A DNA stretch of 40,564 bases, taken from the NCBI GenBank assembly GCA_902765305.1, contig CACWZI010000009.1, positions 1-40,564 on the forward strand, in the 5' to 3' direction. Source of the DNA: an uncultured Eubacteriales bacterium (GTDB lineage: Bacteria > Bacillota > Clostridia > Christensenellales > Aristaeellaceae). Each line of letters opens with the position of its first letter. The stretch's first letter is position 1. The position numbers and the translations under genes were made by a program. The notes under the pieces are model-generated. The model was given only the letters and a program-made list of their open reading frames with translations. It made no database searches and was not told the origin of the DNA. Shown here one piece after another: positions 16,273 through 27,185 of the stretch.

Positions 16273-16307
16273 AATGGAAGAGAAGCTGGTTTTAGGAGCG
16301 GATGATC

Positions 16308-16994
16308 ATGAAGAAAACCGTTGCAATCGTATTGTGCGCGCTGCTGATGGCGCTTGGCGCTATGGCGCTGGCCGAAGCTCCCTTTGGCGGGCTGTTCGAC
16401 AGCCTTCCCGGCGAGCCGGGGGGCGACACCCCGCCCCGCGGCGACGTCGAAGCCTCTGACGGCATAACCCTTACGGTGGACGGCGAAACCGTTCAGCTGG
16501 CCTACGACGCCTCGCCCCAGTATTCCTCCATTCAGGGCGGACTCGTGCAGGCCTCCTATTATGCCTACGGTGCGGACGGCAAGACGCTCTACGAGCTGTA
16601 CATCACCTTCCCCGAAACAGCCCGGGCCGGCATGGTGATCACGCCCGAATACGCCGCCATGACCAACGAGGAAAGCTCCGTGGTGCTGATCGTTTCCAAA
16701 GACGGCCTGGAAACCTATTATTTTTCAAGTCTGCTGGACGGCAGCGTCTACCCCACCGGGTCCGGCTTCTCCATCGCCATCGACAGCATCGGCGACGAAG
16801 GCGGCATGGTCAGCTACGCGGGCACGCTGTCCGCGAACCTGATCGCCCTGGACATGGTCTCCGGCGAGGTGGCTGCCAACCTGGACATCCCCGCCACGCC
16901 CTTCAGCTTCACCGTCTCCGGCCAGCTGTCCACGCCCCTGCCCGACGACGGTCCCCGAGCTACGCCCCAGCCGGAGGATATGCGCAAGGTATAG
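16308..16994 (+). CDS. Small secreted protein of unknown function
   Basis: The second ATG (16308) is chosen, since TAGGAG lies 9 bases upstream; an ATG at 16302 is too close. It has 228 residues. A typical signal peptide (MKKTVAIVLCALLMALGAMA, cleavage near AEA) is followed by a glycine/proline-rich acidic linker and a beta-rich domain (TLTVDGETVQLAYD; LYELYITFPE; FSFTVSGQLSTPLP). There is no lipobox cysteine and no anchor, so it is probably released. The short proline-rich, charged tail suggests no further domain. No family recognised. It is followed after 51 bases by the PAQR gene in the same direction. Confidence 0.8.
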   Translation: MKKTVAIVLCALLMALGAMALAEAPFGGLFDSLPGEPGGDTPPRGDVEASDGITLTVDGETVQLAYDASPQYSSIQGGLVQASYYAYGADGKTLYELYITFPETARAGMVITPEYAAMTNEESSVVLIVSKDGLETYYFSSLLDGSVYPTGSGFSIAIDSIGDEGGMVSYAGTLSANLIALDMVSGEVAANLDIPATPFSFTVSGQLSTPLPDDGPRATPQPEDMRKV

Positions 16995-17045
16995 CGCCTC
17001 GACAATTTCCCGGCACTTGATCATCAAACGAAGGGAGGCACCCCC

Positions 17046-17720
17046 ATGAAGCGAACCCCACTGGCCGAACGCACGCTGCCCGATTACACCCGGAGCGAAG
17101 AGATCTGGAACATGATCACCCATATCCTCGGCGGCGCGCTGGGGATACTGGCGCTGGTACTCTGCCCTGTGTTCGGCGCGCGGCACCACAGCGCCTGGGG
17201 CGTGGTGTGCGGGTGCATATTTGCTTTCTGCATGCTGGTGCTTTACGCCATATCCAGCGTCTATCACGGCCTGAGCCCCCGGCTGCACGGCAAGCGGGTG
17301 ATGCAGGTGCTGGACCATTGCAGCATCTTCCTGCTGATCGCGGGCACCTACACCCCGATGGCCCTGTGCGCCATACGCCCCTACAACTGCGCGCTGGGGT
17401 GGGTGCTTTTCGGCGTGATCTGGGCGACGGCGGCGCTGGGCATCACCTTCAACGCCATCGACCTGAAGAAATACGCCAAGTTTTCGATGATCTGCTACTT
17501 GCTGATGGGCTGGGCCATCGTAGTGCGCATCGACCTGATCTACAGGCTGATCACCCCTGCGGGCTTCTGGCTGCTGCTGTCGGGCGGGCTGGCCTACACC
17601 GTCGGCGCGGCGCTATACTTGGTGGGCAAGAAGCGCCGCTACGCCCATACCGCCTTCCACGTGTTCACGGTCGTCGGCAGCCTGCTGCACTTTTTGTGCA
17701 TATTGCTGTACGTAATTTAA
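17046..17720 (+). CDS. trhA: Hemolysin III / PAQR-family membrane protein
   Basis: The 224-residue protein has seven predicted membrane helices and the conserved PAQR histidines and acid: H26 (first helix, MITHILGG), H74 (SSVYHGLS), D90-H91 (VLDHCSIF), and H201/H205 near the C-terminus. These form the zinc or metal site of the adiponectin-receptor-like superfamily. Bacterial members (TrhA, formerly hemolysin III, YplQ/YqfA) affect membrane fatty-acid and fluidity homeostasis; haemolysis is not implied. GGAGG lies 7 bases before the ATG. It is the second gene after the promoter at 16244 and ends at a strong terminator. Confidence 0.92.
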   Translation: MKRTPLAERTLPDYTRSEEIWNMITHILGGALGILALVLCPVFGARHHSAWGVVCGCIFAFCMLVLYAISSVYHGLSPRLHGKRVMQVLDHCSIFLLIAGTYTPMALCAIRPYNCALGWVLFGVIWATAALGITFNAIDLKKYAKFSMICYLLMGWAIVVRIDLIYRLITPAGFWLLLSGGLAYTVGAALYLVGKKRRYAHTAFHVFTVVGSLLHFLCILLYVI

Positions 17721-17727
17721 ACGAACC

Positions 17728-17772
17728 CCATGCAAAACGGGACCGTCCGGCGGACGGTCCCGTTTTGCATGG
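17728..17772. terminator. Strong bidirectional terminator
   Basis: A perfect palindrome of about 22 bp per arm is centred at 17750 (CAAAACGGGACCGTCCG and its complement), with A4 and T4 tracts in the outer stem. It is placed exactly between the converging PAQR and L,D-transpeptidase genes. Confidence 0.85.
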
Positions 17773-17777
17773 TTGCT

Positions 17778-19772
17778 TTAATACACCTCGACCCGCGTAT
17801 TGCTGGGGCAGTTGTTCCAGATCCACTTGGCGTCGTCCACGCTCAGGCGCACGCAGCCGTGGGAGGCCCGGCTGCCCAGGTGGTTGACCGAGCTCTGGGT
17901 CACCTTGCCGCCCTTCTGGCTGTACAGCACCGAGTGGAACATGATGTCCCCCTGGATATAGAAGGCGTACTGCGCCCAGCAGTTGAACTTCTTGAAGAAG
18001 TGCCAGCGCGCGCCGGGAGCGGTGTCGGTGAAGGTGCCCGTGGGCGTGGGCGTGCCCTTGCGGCCCGTGGAGCACTTCATCGTGCGCACCAGGTCGGTGT
18101 ATTCGCCGTTGCGGTCCGGGGCGTAGGCATAGACCCGCTGATCGGCCACGCTCACCTTCAGCACGTAGGGCTTCAGCGCCTTCTTCGCGTTTTCGTTGAA
18201 CAGCGCCGCCATGGTGCTGCGATCGGCCACGCCGGTCTCGGGCAGGTCGTTGCGCCGCTGGAAGTCGGACACCGCCTTGACCGTGCCGGAGCCGTACTGG
18301 CCGTCCAGCCCGTCGTAGTAGTAGTCGAGGCAGCTCAGCCGCCGCTGCAGGCGCACCACGTCGCGGCCCTCCGAACCGGTGGCCATCTCGGCTGGCACAG
18401 CGGGGAAGCTGTCGGCATAGAAGTCGTCCAGCAGCAACGGGTCCGCCACGCCGTTGACTTCGACGGACAGCGGACGCTCCTCCGCACCCTCCGGCGCGGC
18501 CGTCGCCGCCAGCGTCTCCGCTTCCATCTGCCGCATATACTGCTGCAAATTCTCCACGCCGGCCTTGGTGGACGCGCCGTAGCCACCGTCCACGGCGATG
18601 GACGCGAAGCCCAGCACCCGCAGGCGCTTTTGCAGCCTGGAAACGTCTTCGCCCGAGGAGCCCATGGTCAGCATGGCGTTGTCCGGGGCCTTGGCCGCGC
18701 CGGAGAACAGCGCCGCCTGGGTGGCTCCGTCGGCGATGCCGGTCTGGTCCAACCCGTTGTAGTGCTGGAATATCCGCAGCGCGCGCGCCGTGCCGCCGCC
18801 GTAGATGCCGTCCGCGGCGTCGGTGGTGTACCCCAGCGCGTTCAATCGGATTTGCAGGCGGCTGACGTCGTCGCCCTCGTCGCCCATGCCCAGGTCCTTG
18901 CGCGCCAGTTTGAAGTCGTCGCTGTACAGATAGGCCTGCAACAGTCCGTCCGCCACGCCGTCCACGACGGTCATCGGGGTCGGGCCGGGGTTGACGGTGG
19001 GCTCCGCGCTCGCCCCGGCTTCGTCAGCGTCGTCCTCCGGCGCAGGGGTCGCAGCGGGCGCTGGTGTGGGCGTTATGCCCAGGGCCGCGTCGATCTCGTC
19101 CTGCTCCAGCCGGCGAACGTATTCCTCCAGGCGCATCACCGCGGCCTTCGTATTCTCGCCATAGTAACCGTCCGCACTGCCCGTGAGGTAGCCCAGGTCG
19201 ATCAGCTTCTGCTGCAGGCGCCGGGTGGCGTCGCCGTTCACGTCGACGGTCAGCTCGGGGTAGAAGGGCACGGTGCAGACGATGTCATTGAGCAGCAGGT
19301 CCTCGCTGGCCCAGGCGGGCATGCCGGTCTCGCCGGGCACGGCGGCGACGCGCTGGGCGCGATAGCCGTCGTAGATCACGTGGGCCAGGGATTCGGAATC
19401 CGCCTGGACGTACTGCACCGATCCCAGCACCAGCTGCTTCAGCCACTGTTCGACGGTGGCCCACTGGCCCTCGCCCATGGCGGCACCCCTGACCGTAAAC
19501 CTGAATTCGACGTTCAGCACGTCGCCCCTGCTGCTGATCAGCTCCTGGTTGAAGGCGCGCTGCTGGGCGGCCTGGTCTCCGGGAACATCGACGTCGAGGT
19601 GGATGGTGGTGCTCTTCGGCGCGCTCTCCGGGCGCATCAGCGACAGTATATCCGCCTGAATCGGCTGCTTTTGTTCTGCCTGATCTATATTCTCAGCGCC
19701 GGCAAACCCCACCAGGGAAGCCACAAGGGCCGTGGCCAGCAGCATCGACAGTATTTTCTGCAATCGCTTCAT
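17778..19772 (-). CDS. L,D-transpeptidase with four peptidoglycan-binding repeats
   Basis: ATG at 19772 is chosen (GGAGG 8 bases upstream); the product has 664 residues. A signal peptide (about 1-26) precedes an N-terminal region with no recognised family (about 30-165). Four PG_binding_1 repeats lie near 175-220, 285-345, 355-405 and 450-500 (pattern: V.RLQ.RL..LGY...DG.YG..T..A...FQ). A Pro/Ala/Glu linker separates the first two. The C-terminal YkuD domain (about 520-660) has the catalytic SHGCVRLS motif (H638, C640). Such enzymes make 3-3 crosslinks in peptidoglycan or attach proteins to it, outside the membrane. A second, smaller L,D-transpeptidase is encoded at 27475. It is transcribed alone from the promoter at 19902. 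Confidence 0.93.
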   Translation of the reverse strand: MKRLQKILSMLLATALVASLVGFAGAENIDQAEQKQPIQADILSLMRPESAPKSTTIHLDVDVPGDQAAQQRAFNQELISSRGDVLNVEFRFTVRGAAMGEGQWATVEQWLKQLVLGSVQYVQADSESLAHVIYDGYRAQRVAAVPGETGMPAWASEDLLLNDIVCTVPFYPELTVDVNGDATRRLQQKLIDLGYLTGSADGYYGENTKAAVMRLEEYVRRLEQDEIDAALGITPTPAPAATPAPEDDADEAGASAEPTVNPGPTPMTVVDGVADGLLQAYLYSDDFKLARKDLGMGDEGDDVSRLQIRLNALGYTTDAADGIYGGGTARALRIFQHYNGLDQTGIADGATQAALFSGAAKAPDNAMLTMGSSGEDVSRLQKRLRVLGFASIAVDGGYGASTKAGVENLQQYMRQMEAETLAATAAPEGAEERPLSVEVNGVADPLLLDDFYADSFPAVPAEMATGSEGRDVVRLQRRLSCLDYYYDGLDGQYGSGTVKAVSDFQRRNDLPETGVADRSTMAALFNENAKKALKPYVLKVSVADQRVYAYAPDRNGEYTDLVRTMKCSTGRKGTPTPTGTFTDTAPGARWHFFKKFNCWAQYAFYIQGDIMFHSVLYSQKGGKVTQSSVNHLGSRASHGCVRLSVDDAKWIWNNCPSNTRVEVY

Positions 19773-19901
19773 ACGCATAACCTCCATCGCGAAGTTGCAT
19801 TACATAGACGGGCAACAACGCGATTTTGTTCATTTCGTTTTTCCTTGTAACATCTGGCAGGGCCGCCAGATGAAATACTTTTGTAATATTTATCAGGTTT
19901 G

Positions 19902-19931
19902 ATTATACTCCAACACGCTGTTTATTCTCAA
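19902..19931 (-). promoter_or_regulatory. Promoter of the L,D-transpeptidase gene
   Basis: Minus strand TTGAGA (19926-19931), 18-base spacer, TATAAT (19902-19907). Confidence 0.65.
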
Positions 19932-20141
19932 CCAAATACAATCGACAAAATAAGCACAGCTTTGTGGCAGGATATCATTAATATAATTATCTTTACGGCA
20001 GTGCTTTCATGTGATAATATATATATTGAAGCCTCTCATCCCCCTCACGGGAACAATCAAAAGATGAACTGGAAGTGAATATCAACATGCAATATTGTGA
20101 TTCTCTATTGCAGGAATCCAACCGGGATTGCCCTATAGAAA

Positions 20142-20205
20142 ATCCTTCGCTTCGCTCAGGATGACAACGACAGGAAAACGTGTCATCCGGAGCGAAGCGA
20201 AGGAT
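20142..20205. repeat. 64-bp inverted repeat, 25-bp arms
   Basis: Arms 20142-20166 and 20181-20205 (core CCTTCGCTTCGCTC ... GAGCGAAGCGAAGG, flanked by GGATGACA and TGTCATCC) pair with a single mismatch around a 14-base loop. It stands about 80 bases beyond the atpC stop and may serve as the operon's terminator, though no U-tract follows. The build (long near-perfect arms, short loop) is that of a dispersed MITE-like repeat. Confidence 0.75.
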
Positions 20206-20285
20206 CTGTTCAATTCGGAGCAGGGAGACATGCGAATCAGCGGATGTTCCTGCAAAAGATTAAACGGTCCGATAAAACGGTCGCG

Positions 20286-20555
20286 CTACTCCTCCATCCA
20301 ACGGAAGTGATTGGTGATCACCTGTACATCGTCGCTGGAGACGTGCAGCAGGCCGCCCTGAAACTCTCCGCGGCGGACCCTGCCGTCGGGTTCGGTCACG
20401 CGGGCCTGACCAGCCTCCGCCAGCGCCGCGGAATAGTCGATGTGATGCGGCAGTATGGCCACGTCGCCGCCGGTGGTGCGCACCATGACCCGTTGGGCGC
20501 CGTCATCGTAGTACTTGCCCTCGGGGGTGACGATCTTCAGGTGGATCAGCGCCAT
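20286..20555 (-). CDS. atpC: ATP synthase epsilon subunit, short form
   Basis: The 89-residue protein matches only the N-terminal beta-sandwich domain of F1 epsilon (LKIVTPEGKYY; VMVRTTGGDVAILPHHIDY; GEFQGGLLHVSSDDVQVI). The usual C-terminal pair of helices (about 45 residues), which binds ATP and inhibits hydrolysis in many bacteria, is missing. The frame stops cleanly after HFRWMEE, and no sign of a frameshifted continuation was seen. The beta-sandwich alone is enough to couple gamma to the c-ring. Its start lies 3 bases after the atpD stop, with GAGG upstream. Last gene of the operon. Confidence 0.93.
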   Translation of the reverse strand: MALIHLKIVTPEGKYYDDGAQRVMVRTTGGDVAILPHHIDYSAALAEAGQARVTEPDGRVRRGEFQGGLLHVSSDDVQVITNHFRWMEE

Positions 20556-20558
20556 GGT

Positions 20559-21983
<1,425 letters not shown>

Positions 21984-21986
21984 TTA

Positions 21987-22829
21987 TTAATGCTCGGCGC
22001 CGGCGACGATCTCGGTGAGCTCCTGGGTGATGGAGCTCTGCCTGGCGCGGTTGTAGCGCAGGCTGAGATCCTCGATCATCTCGCCCGCGTTCTTGGTGGC
22101 CGAATCCATGGCCACGCGGCGCGCGGCCTGCTCGCTGGCGAAGGAATCGCAGGCGGCGGAGTAGATCAGCCCCGCAAGGTACTGGGGCAGGAATTCCTTC
22201 AACAGCGTATCCGCGCCGGGCTCGCACAGCATCTGCTTGCTGGTGCGCTCCGGAGCGTCCCTGGCGTCCAGGGGCAGCAGCGGCTTCAGCTTGGTCTTTT
22301 GAAGCAGCACCGACACGAAGCTGGTATAGGCCAGCACGATCTCGTCATACTCCCCGGCGTCGTAGCTCTCCAGGATACGCCTGGCGATGTTGCCGCAGGC
22401 CTCCAGGCTCAGCCCCTCGACCTTCTCCACGCTGGTGACGATGGGCATCCTGCTGTGGGCGTAGTATTCGATGGCCTTGCGCCCGATGGGAATGACGCAG
22501 CACGCGGCGTCGCGGCTGTCCCACTCGATGCGCTTGAACATGTTGGCATTGTAGCTGCCCGCCAAGCCGCGGTCGCCGGCGATGACGATGTAGCAGCGCT
22601 GGCTGATCTGGCGGGGAATGACGTAATGGCTCTGCGCGCCGGTGTTGTGCAGCGCGATGTCCCACACCGCGGTCCGGGCCACCTTCATGTAGGGCTTGCT
22701 GGCCTCCATGCGGGCGCGGGCACCCCTCAGCTTGGATGAGGCCACCAGCTGCATCGCCTTCGTGATCTGCATCGTGCTTTCCACGCTTCGGATCCGCAGC
22801 TTGATATCCTTCATCGATGCTCCGGCCAT
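21987..22829 (-). CDS. atpG: ATP synthase gamma subunit
   Basis: Central rotor shaft of F1; 280 residues. The N-terminal helix (KDIKLRIRSVESTMQITKAM) and the C-terminal helix (YNRARQSSITQELTEIVAGA) that form the coiled coil are both conserved. AAGGAG precedes the ATG. It begins 4 bases after the atpA stop. Confidence 0.97.
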   Translation of the reverse strand: MAGASMKDIKLRIRSVESTMQITKAMQLVASSKLRGARARMEASKPYMKVARTAVWDIALHNTGAQSHYVIPRQISQRCYIVIAGDRGLAGSYNANMFKRIEWDSRDAACCVIPIGRKAIEYYAHSRMPIVTSVEKVEGLSLEACGNIARRILESYDAGEYDEIVLAYTSFVSVLLQKTKLKPLLPLDARDAPERTSKQMLCEPGADTLLKEFLPQYLAGLIYSAACDSFASEQAARRVAMDSATKNAGEMIEDLSLRYNRARQSSITQELTEIVAGAEH

Positions 22830-22833
22830 GGTA

Positions 22834-24360
22834 TCACTCCTTATCCGTGTGCAGCTTCAGGAAATCGGCGGTAAAGGCCTGTATGGCGGCCTTCAGTTGG
22901 TTTTCCGTTTCCTTGCTCAGGTCACCGGTTTCGCGGATGGTCCTGAGCATGTCGGCGTGCTGGGCGTCCAGCCGCTCGTAGAGGGTGGTTTCGTACTCGT
23001 TGATCAGCTCCACCGGCACATCCTTCAGGTAGTCGTGGATGACCGCGTAAAGTATGCACACCTGGTGCTCCACGGACACGGGGGCGTTGTGGTTCTGCTT
23101 CAGCACGGCCACGATGCGCTCGCCCTGGCCCAGGCGGGCCCGGGTGTCGTCGTCCAGGTCGGAGCCGAACTGGGCGAAGCTCTGCAGCTCGCGATACTGG
23201 CTGTAGAGCAGCTTCAGCGTGCCCGAGACCTTCTTCATGGCCTTGATCTGGGCGTTGCCGCCCACGCGGGAAACGGAGATGCCGGGGTTCACGGCGGGCA
23301 TGATGCCTGCGTGGAACAGCTCGGTCTCAAGGAAGATCTGGCCGTCGGTGATCGAGATGACGTTGGTGGGAATGTAGGCGGAGACGTCGCCCGCCTGGGT
23401 CTCAATGATGGGCAGCGCCGTAATCGACCCTCCGCCGTACTCCGGCGCGACCCGCGCGGCTCGCTCCAGCAGGCGGCTGTGCAGGTAGAACACGTCGCCC
23501 GGATAGGCCTCGCGTCCCGGCGGGCGGCGGATCAGCAGCGACAGCGCGCGATAGGCCACCGCGTGCTTGGACAGGTCGTCGTACACGATCAGCACGTCCT
23601 TGCCCTGGTCCATGAAGTACTCGCCCATGGCGCAGCCGGAATAGGGCGCGATGTATTGAAGGGGCGCCATCTCCGACGCCGTGGCGGAGACTACGATGGT
23701 GTAGTCCATCGCCCCGGCCTCGGTCAGGCTGTCCACCACCTGGGCCACCGTCGAGCGCTTCTGCCCGATGGCCACGTAAATGCACAGGCAGTCCTTGCCC
23801 TTCTGGTTGATGATGGTGTCCACGGCGATGGTGGTCTTGCCGGTCTGGCGGTCGCCGATGATCAGCTCTCGCTGGCCACGGCCGATGGGGATCATGCTGT
23901 CGATGGCCTTGATGCCCGTCTGCAGCGGCACCGAAACGCTCTTGCGCTCGATGATGCCGGGGGCAGGGTTCTCGATGCGGCGCTCGCCCTGGGCGGCGAT
24001 GGGGCCCTTGCCGTCGATGGGCTGGCCCAGCGCGTCCACGACGCGGCCGATCAGCGCCTCGCCAACGGGCACGGAGACCACCTCGTGGGTACGCTCCACC
24101 GTGTCGCCCTCCTTGATGTCGGCGTCATCGCCCAGCATGACCACGGCCACGGAGTTCTCCTCCAGGTTCAGCGCCATGCCCAAGGTGCCGTTGGAAAAGC
24201 GCACCAGCTCGTTGGCCATGCAGTTCTCCAGCCCGGATACCCGCGCGATGCCGTCGCCCACCAGCAAAACCGTACCGACGTCGGTTTGGATGATCTGGTT
24301 GTCGTAATGCTTGATCTGATCCTTGATGATCTTGGATATTTCTTCAGGTCTGAGCTGCAT
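22834..24360 (-). CDS. atpA: ATP synthase alpha subunit
   Basis: Non-catalytic nucleotide-binding subunit of F1; 508 residues, full length. The P-loop GDRQTGKT is at 169-176 and the family signature [13 protein letters not shown] lies in the second half. The N-terminal helix that binds delta ([14 protein letters not shown]) is present. AGAGGG lies 7 bases before the ATG. Confidence 0.98.
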   Translation of the reverse strand: MQLRPEEISKIIKDQIKHYDNQIIQTDVGTVLLVGDGIARVSGLENCMANELVRFSNGTLGMALNLEENSVAVVMLGDDADIKEGDTVERTHEVVSVPVGEALIGRVVDALGQPIDGKGPIAAQGERRIENPAPGIIERKSVSVPLQTGIKAIDSMIPIGRGQRELIIGDRQTGKTTIAVDTIINQKGKDCLCIYVAIGQKRSTVAQVVDSLTEAGAMDYTIVVSATASEMAPLQYIAPYSGCAMGEYFMDQGKDVLIVYDDLSKHAVAYRALSLLIRRPPGREAYPGDVFYLHSRLLERAARVAPEYGGGSITALPIIETQAGDVSAYIPTNVISITDGQIFLETELFHAGIMPAVNPGISVSRVGGNAQIKAMKKVSGTLKLLYSQYRELQSFAQFGSDLDDDTRARLGQGERIVAVLKQNHNAPVSVEHQVCILYAVIHDYLKDVPVELINEYETTLYERLDAQHADMLRTIRETGDLSKETENQLKAAIQAFTADFLKLHTDKE

Positions 24361-24376
24361 CTGCTTGCCCTCTTTC

Positions 24377-24913
24377 CTACAGCGCCTGGGTCAGGCTGCG
24401 CTTGAGCCTGCCGAGCCTGTCTTGAATCGTGTTGTCATAGCGCCTGCCGTCCATCTCCACGCGCACGCCGCCGATCAGCGACGGATCCACCGCCGTGATC
24501 AGCTTCACCTGGCGGCCGGAGATGTGGGCAAGCCGCACCCGCAGCGCGGACAACTCGTCCTCGTTCAGCGCCACGGCGCTGGTCACGAAAGCCTCCACGA
24601 TGCCTCTGTCGTCGTTGAAGCGCTGGTGAAACCACTCGGCGCACAGCAGAAAGGCGTCGAAATGCTCCTTCTCCACCAGCAGCTTCATGAAGTTGGTGAC
24701 ATAGGGGTGCACATGGTTGCCGAAGGTATCGTCGATGATCTTCAGCCGAACGCCGCGCTCGACGGCACGCGAACACAGCAGCCGTATGAACCGGGGCTGC
24801 GCCTTCAGGATCGCGCAGATGTCGTCCAGCTGCTCAAAGATCAGCAGACCGAGGTCTTCATCCCGCGCCAGCTCGTAAAGGCCCTCGCCGTATTCCCTCG
24901 CCAGGCCTGTCAC
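24377..24913 (-). CDS. atpH: ATP synthase delta subunit
   Basis: Peripheral-stalk subunit linking alpha to the b dimer; 178 residues. The N-terminal helical bundle ([15 protein letters not shown]) and the C-terminal sandwich ([20 protein letters not shown]) are typical. The GTG start overlaps the atpF stop (GTGA), so translation is coupled. Confidence 0.94.
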   Translation of the reverse strand: MTGLAREYGEGLYELARDEDLGLLIFEQLDDICAILKAQPRFIRLLCSRAVERGVRLKIIDDTFGNHVHPYVTNFMKLLVEKEHFDAFLLCAEWFHQRFNDDRGIVEAFVTSAVALNEDELSALRVRLAHISGRQVKLITAVDPSLIGGVRVEMDGRRYDNTIQDRLGRLKRSLTQAL

Positions 24914-25413
24914 GACGCTTCACCTGCACTTTTGATGAATTCTTTTACCAGCTCGCGATGGTCATCCGCGTTGATTTCGCGCTCCACCATGCGTCCGGCG
25001 ATGTCCGCCGCCATGCCGGAGATCTCACCCATCAGCTCGGAATAAGCCTTGCGCTTCTCCTGCTCGATGTCCCGCTCCGCCTTCTGCTTGAGATGGGCGG
25101 CCTCGGCCTTGGCCTCGTTCACGATGCCTTCGCCCCGGCTGTGAGCGGTATCCACCGCGTTCTTCACCAGCCGGTCGGCCTCTTCCCGGGCGCTGCTCAT
25201 GCGCTCGGTATAGTCCTCCTTCAGCTGTGCGGCCTCGCGGCGGTCCTTGCCCGCGGCGTCGTAGATGCCGTCGATCTCCTGCTGACGCGCCTCCAGCACC
25301 GCCATTACGCGCTTCCAGAGGAACTTCCGAACCAACAGCAGCAGGATCAGCAGGTTGCAGATCTGGAAGATGATGGTCCAGGCATCGATCGAGATAAACT
25401 CCAGTACTTTCAC
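24910..25413 (-). CDS. atpF: ATP synthase b subunit
   Basis: Peripheral-stalk subunit; 167 residues. One N-terminal membrane helix (about 8-28) is followed by a long charged coiled coil. The start is GTG with GGAGG 7 bases upstream. It is the only b-type gene here, so the stalk is presumably a homodimer. Confidence 0.95.
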   Translation of the reverse strand: MKVLEFISIDAWTIIFQICNLLILLLLVRKFLWKRVMAVLEARQQEIDGIYDAAGKDRREAAQLKEDYTERMSSAREEADRLVKNAVDTAHSRGEGIVNEAKAEAAHLKQKAERDIEQEKRKAYSELMGEISGMAADIAGRMVEREINADDHRELVKEFIKSAGEAS

Positions 25414-25458
25414 TTTTTTACCTCCGAGAAATGATCGCGTCTCAAAGATAAAGGGAAA

Positions 25459-25764
<306 letters not shown>

Positions 25765-26523
25765 TCATTCCTCTGCAGCAGCGCTGATGTTCATCATCAT
25801 CAGCATGCAGAAGATGAACGCCTGAAGGAGAGCGGAAAAGATATCAAAGTAGATCGAGAAGACCGCAGGGATGCCCACCTGCAGAATGGGAATCTGGCCG
25901 AGCACGCGGCCCAATACGCCCGGGAGCTTCGAGAAAATCACATAGGACAGATTGGCCAGCGCCCACCTCAGCAGGCCCATGATGACGGTGCCCGAGGCGA
26001 TGTTGCCGAAGTGACGGAACGCCATGGACATGGGCGTCGCCACCTCCGAAATAATGTTGAAGGGCAGCAGCACTGGAATGGGCTGGAAATAGCCCTTGAT
26101 ATAGCCCACGGGACCGCCGGCGCGGAACTTGTTGTAGGTGATCAGCACGAACACCACCAGCGACCAGGCCAGCAGCGTGTTGAGATCAGAGGTCGGAGCG
26201 TACAGACCCACCATGCCCGACAGGGAACCCAATGCCGACAGGGCCATGACCGAGGCGATCAGCGGCGCGTAGCCCACCTGCAGGAAGTGCTCGCCCATGT
26301 TTTCGCCCACCATGCCGTTGACCTTTTTGACGATGAACTCCGCGACGACCTGGCGCTTTGTGCGGCAGTGCACCTGCAGGCCGCTGGTCAGAAACAGGCA
26401 CAGCCCCACGATGACCGCCATGACGATCCAGGTGTTCACCACCGTCTCGGTGATGGCGATGCCGCCCAATACCGGAATCTCAAACAGCACCTTTGCGCCG
26501 GTTACGGTAAATTCCTGGTTCAA
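25765..26523 (-). CDS. atpB: ATP synthase a subunit
   Basis: Membrane stator subunit that conducts the ion to the c-ring; 252 residues with five or six membrane helices. The essential arginine is R170 in MSMAFRHFGNIASG. The start is TTG and overlaps the atpI stop (TTGA at 26520-26523), with AAAGGAAG 9 bases upstream. It lies directly before atpE, as expected. Confidence 0.95.
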   Translation of the reverse strand: MNQEFTVTGAKVLFEIPVLGGIAITETVVNTWIVMAVIVGLCLFLTSGLQVHCRTKRQVVAEFIVKKVNGMVGENMGEHFLQVGYAPLIASVMALSALGSLSGMVGLYAPTSDLNTLLAWSLVVFVLITYNKFRAGGPVGYIKGYFQPIPVLLPFNIISEVATPMSMAFRHFGNIASGTVIMGLLRWALANLSYVIFSKLPGVLGRVLGQIPILQVGIPAVFSIYFDIFSALLQAFIFCMLMMMNISAAAEE

Positions 26524-26972
26524 GGATTGTCACTTCCTTTGGTTTCGGGGGCCTTTTTTGCCTCCACGATTTGCAGTACCCTTATCACGACCGATGGAAA
26601 CAGCGCGGCCAGTATCGATGCCAGCGGATCGAAGTGAAACACGGCAATGCCCAGCACCAGCAGCGCGAACAGCGCGAACATGCGCACGTTATAGGAAAGG
26701 CGCATTCGGTTTTGCATTTGCAGGCTCAGGTCCGCGATCTCCTGCTCGGTGCGCTGGCGCTCGGCCATGCGGTCCGCGACATCCTGCACCATCATGCCCA
26801 TCACGAAGAAGTTCGCGATGCCCAGGGCCCCGGCGTAGAGCGCCCCGAAGACGACCGGCGGCTTCAGCCTGCCAATGGCGGCATAGATGATCAGCATCAC
26901 CGCCACCAGCGCCGCCACGCCCAGCGCGACACGCGCCGTCTGATCCAAAACCGTTTTGTCCGGCTTCCTCAT
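26520..26972 (-). CDS. atpI: AtpI-like membrane protein
   Basis: The 150-residue protein has four predicted membrane helices in two pairs (about 12-32, 38-60, 97-113 and 116-135) with a charged, coiled stretch between them. It heads the ATP synthase operon, the position of AtpI, which assists c-ring assembly in several bacteria. Sequence similarity to AtpI is weak by eye, so the name rests partly on place. AGGGAG precedes the ATG. Confidence 0.75.
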   Translation of the reverse strand: MRKPDKTVLDQTARVALGVAALVAVMLIIYAAIGRLKPPVVFGALYAGALGIANFFVMGMMVQDVADRMAERQRTEQEIADLSLQMQNRMRLSYNVRMFALFALLVLGIAVFHFDPLASILAALFPSVVIRVLQIVEAKKAPETKGSDNP

Positions 26973-27043
26973 CCGATACTCCCTGAATCCGCACCTTGCG
27001 GCGTTCTTCTATGATTAATCAAAAAAATACACCTGTTCTTCTT

Positions 27044-27072
27044 TTTATAGCGCAAAACGGACAGCGATGCAA
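27044..27072 (-). promoter_or_regulatory. Promoter of the ATP synthase operon
   Basis: Minus strand TTGCAT (27067-27072), 17-base spacer, TATAAA (27044-27049), about 70 bases before the atpI start. Confidence 0.65.
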
Positions 27073-27145
27073 GCCCAAATAGATTAATTGTTTGCGTAAA
27101 ATACAGGGAAAACAAATCAGATGAATAAAGAGCCTTATCACACAG

Positions 27146-27181
27146 TTAAAAAAGAACCGCGCTGCGTGAAACACAGCGCGG
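27146..27181 (-). terminator. Terminator after tRNA-Lys
   Basis: On the minus strand CCGCGCTG pairs with CAGCGCGG around a small loop, followed by TTCTTTTTTAA. It begins 4 bases beyond the tRNA CCA end. Confidence 0.9.
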
Positions 27182-27185
27182 CGAT

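Larger units (their letters stand above)
19773..20285. other. 513-bp A+T-rich intergenic region
   Basis: No coding region found. It holds the promoter of the L,D-transpeptidase (19902-19931), an 8-bp-stem hairpin (CATCTGGC/GCCAGATG, 19851-19872) inside that gene's leader of about 125 bases, and the 64-bp inverted repeat at 20142-20205 after atpC. Bases 19935-20135 are A+T-rich with nothing I can identify. Confidence 0.6.

Noticed and set aside
17730-19850. A 706-codon open frame on the plus strand
   Set aside because: Antisense of the L,D-transpeptidase gene, which has signal peptide, repeats and catalytic motif; the plus-strand translation resembles no protein.
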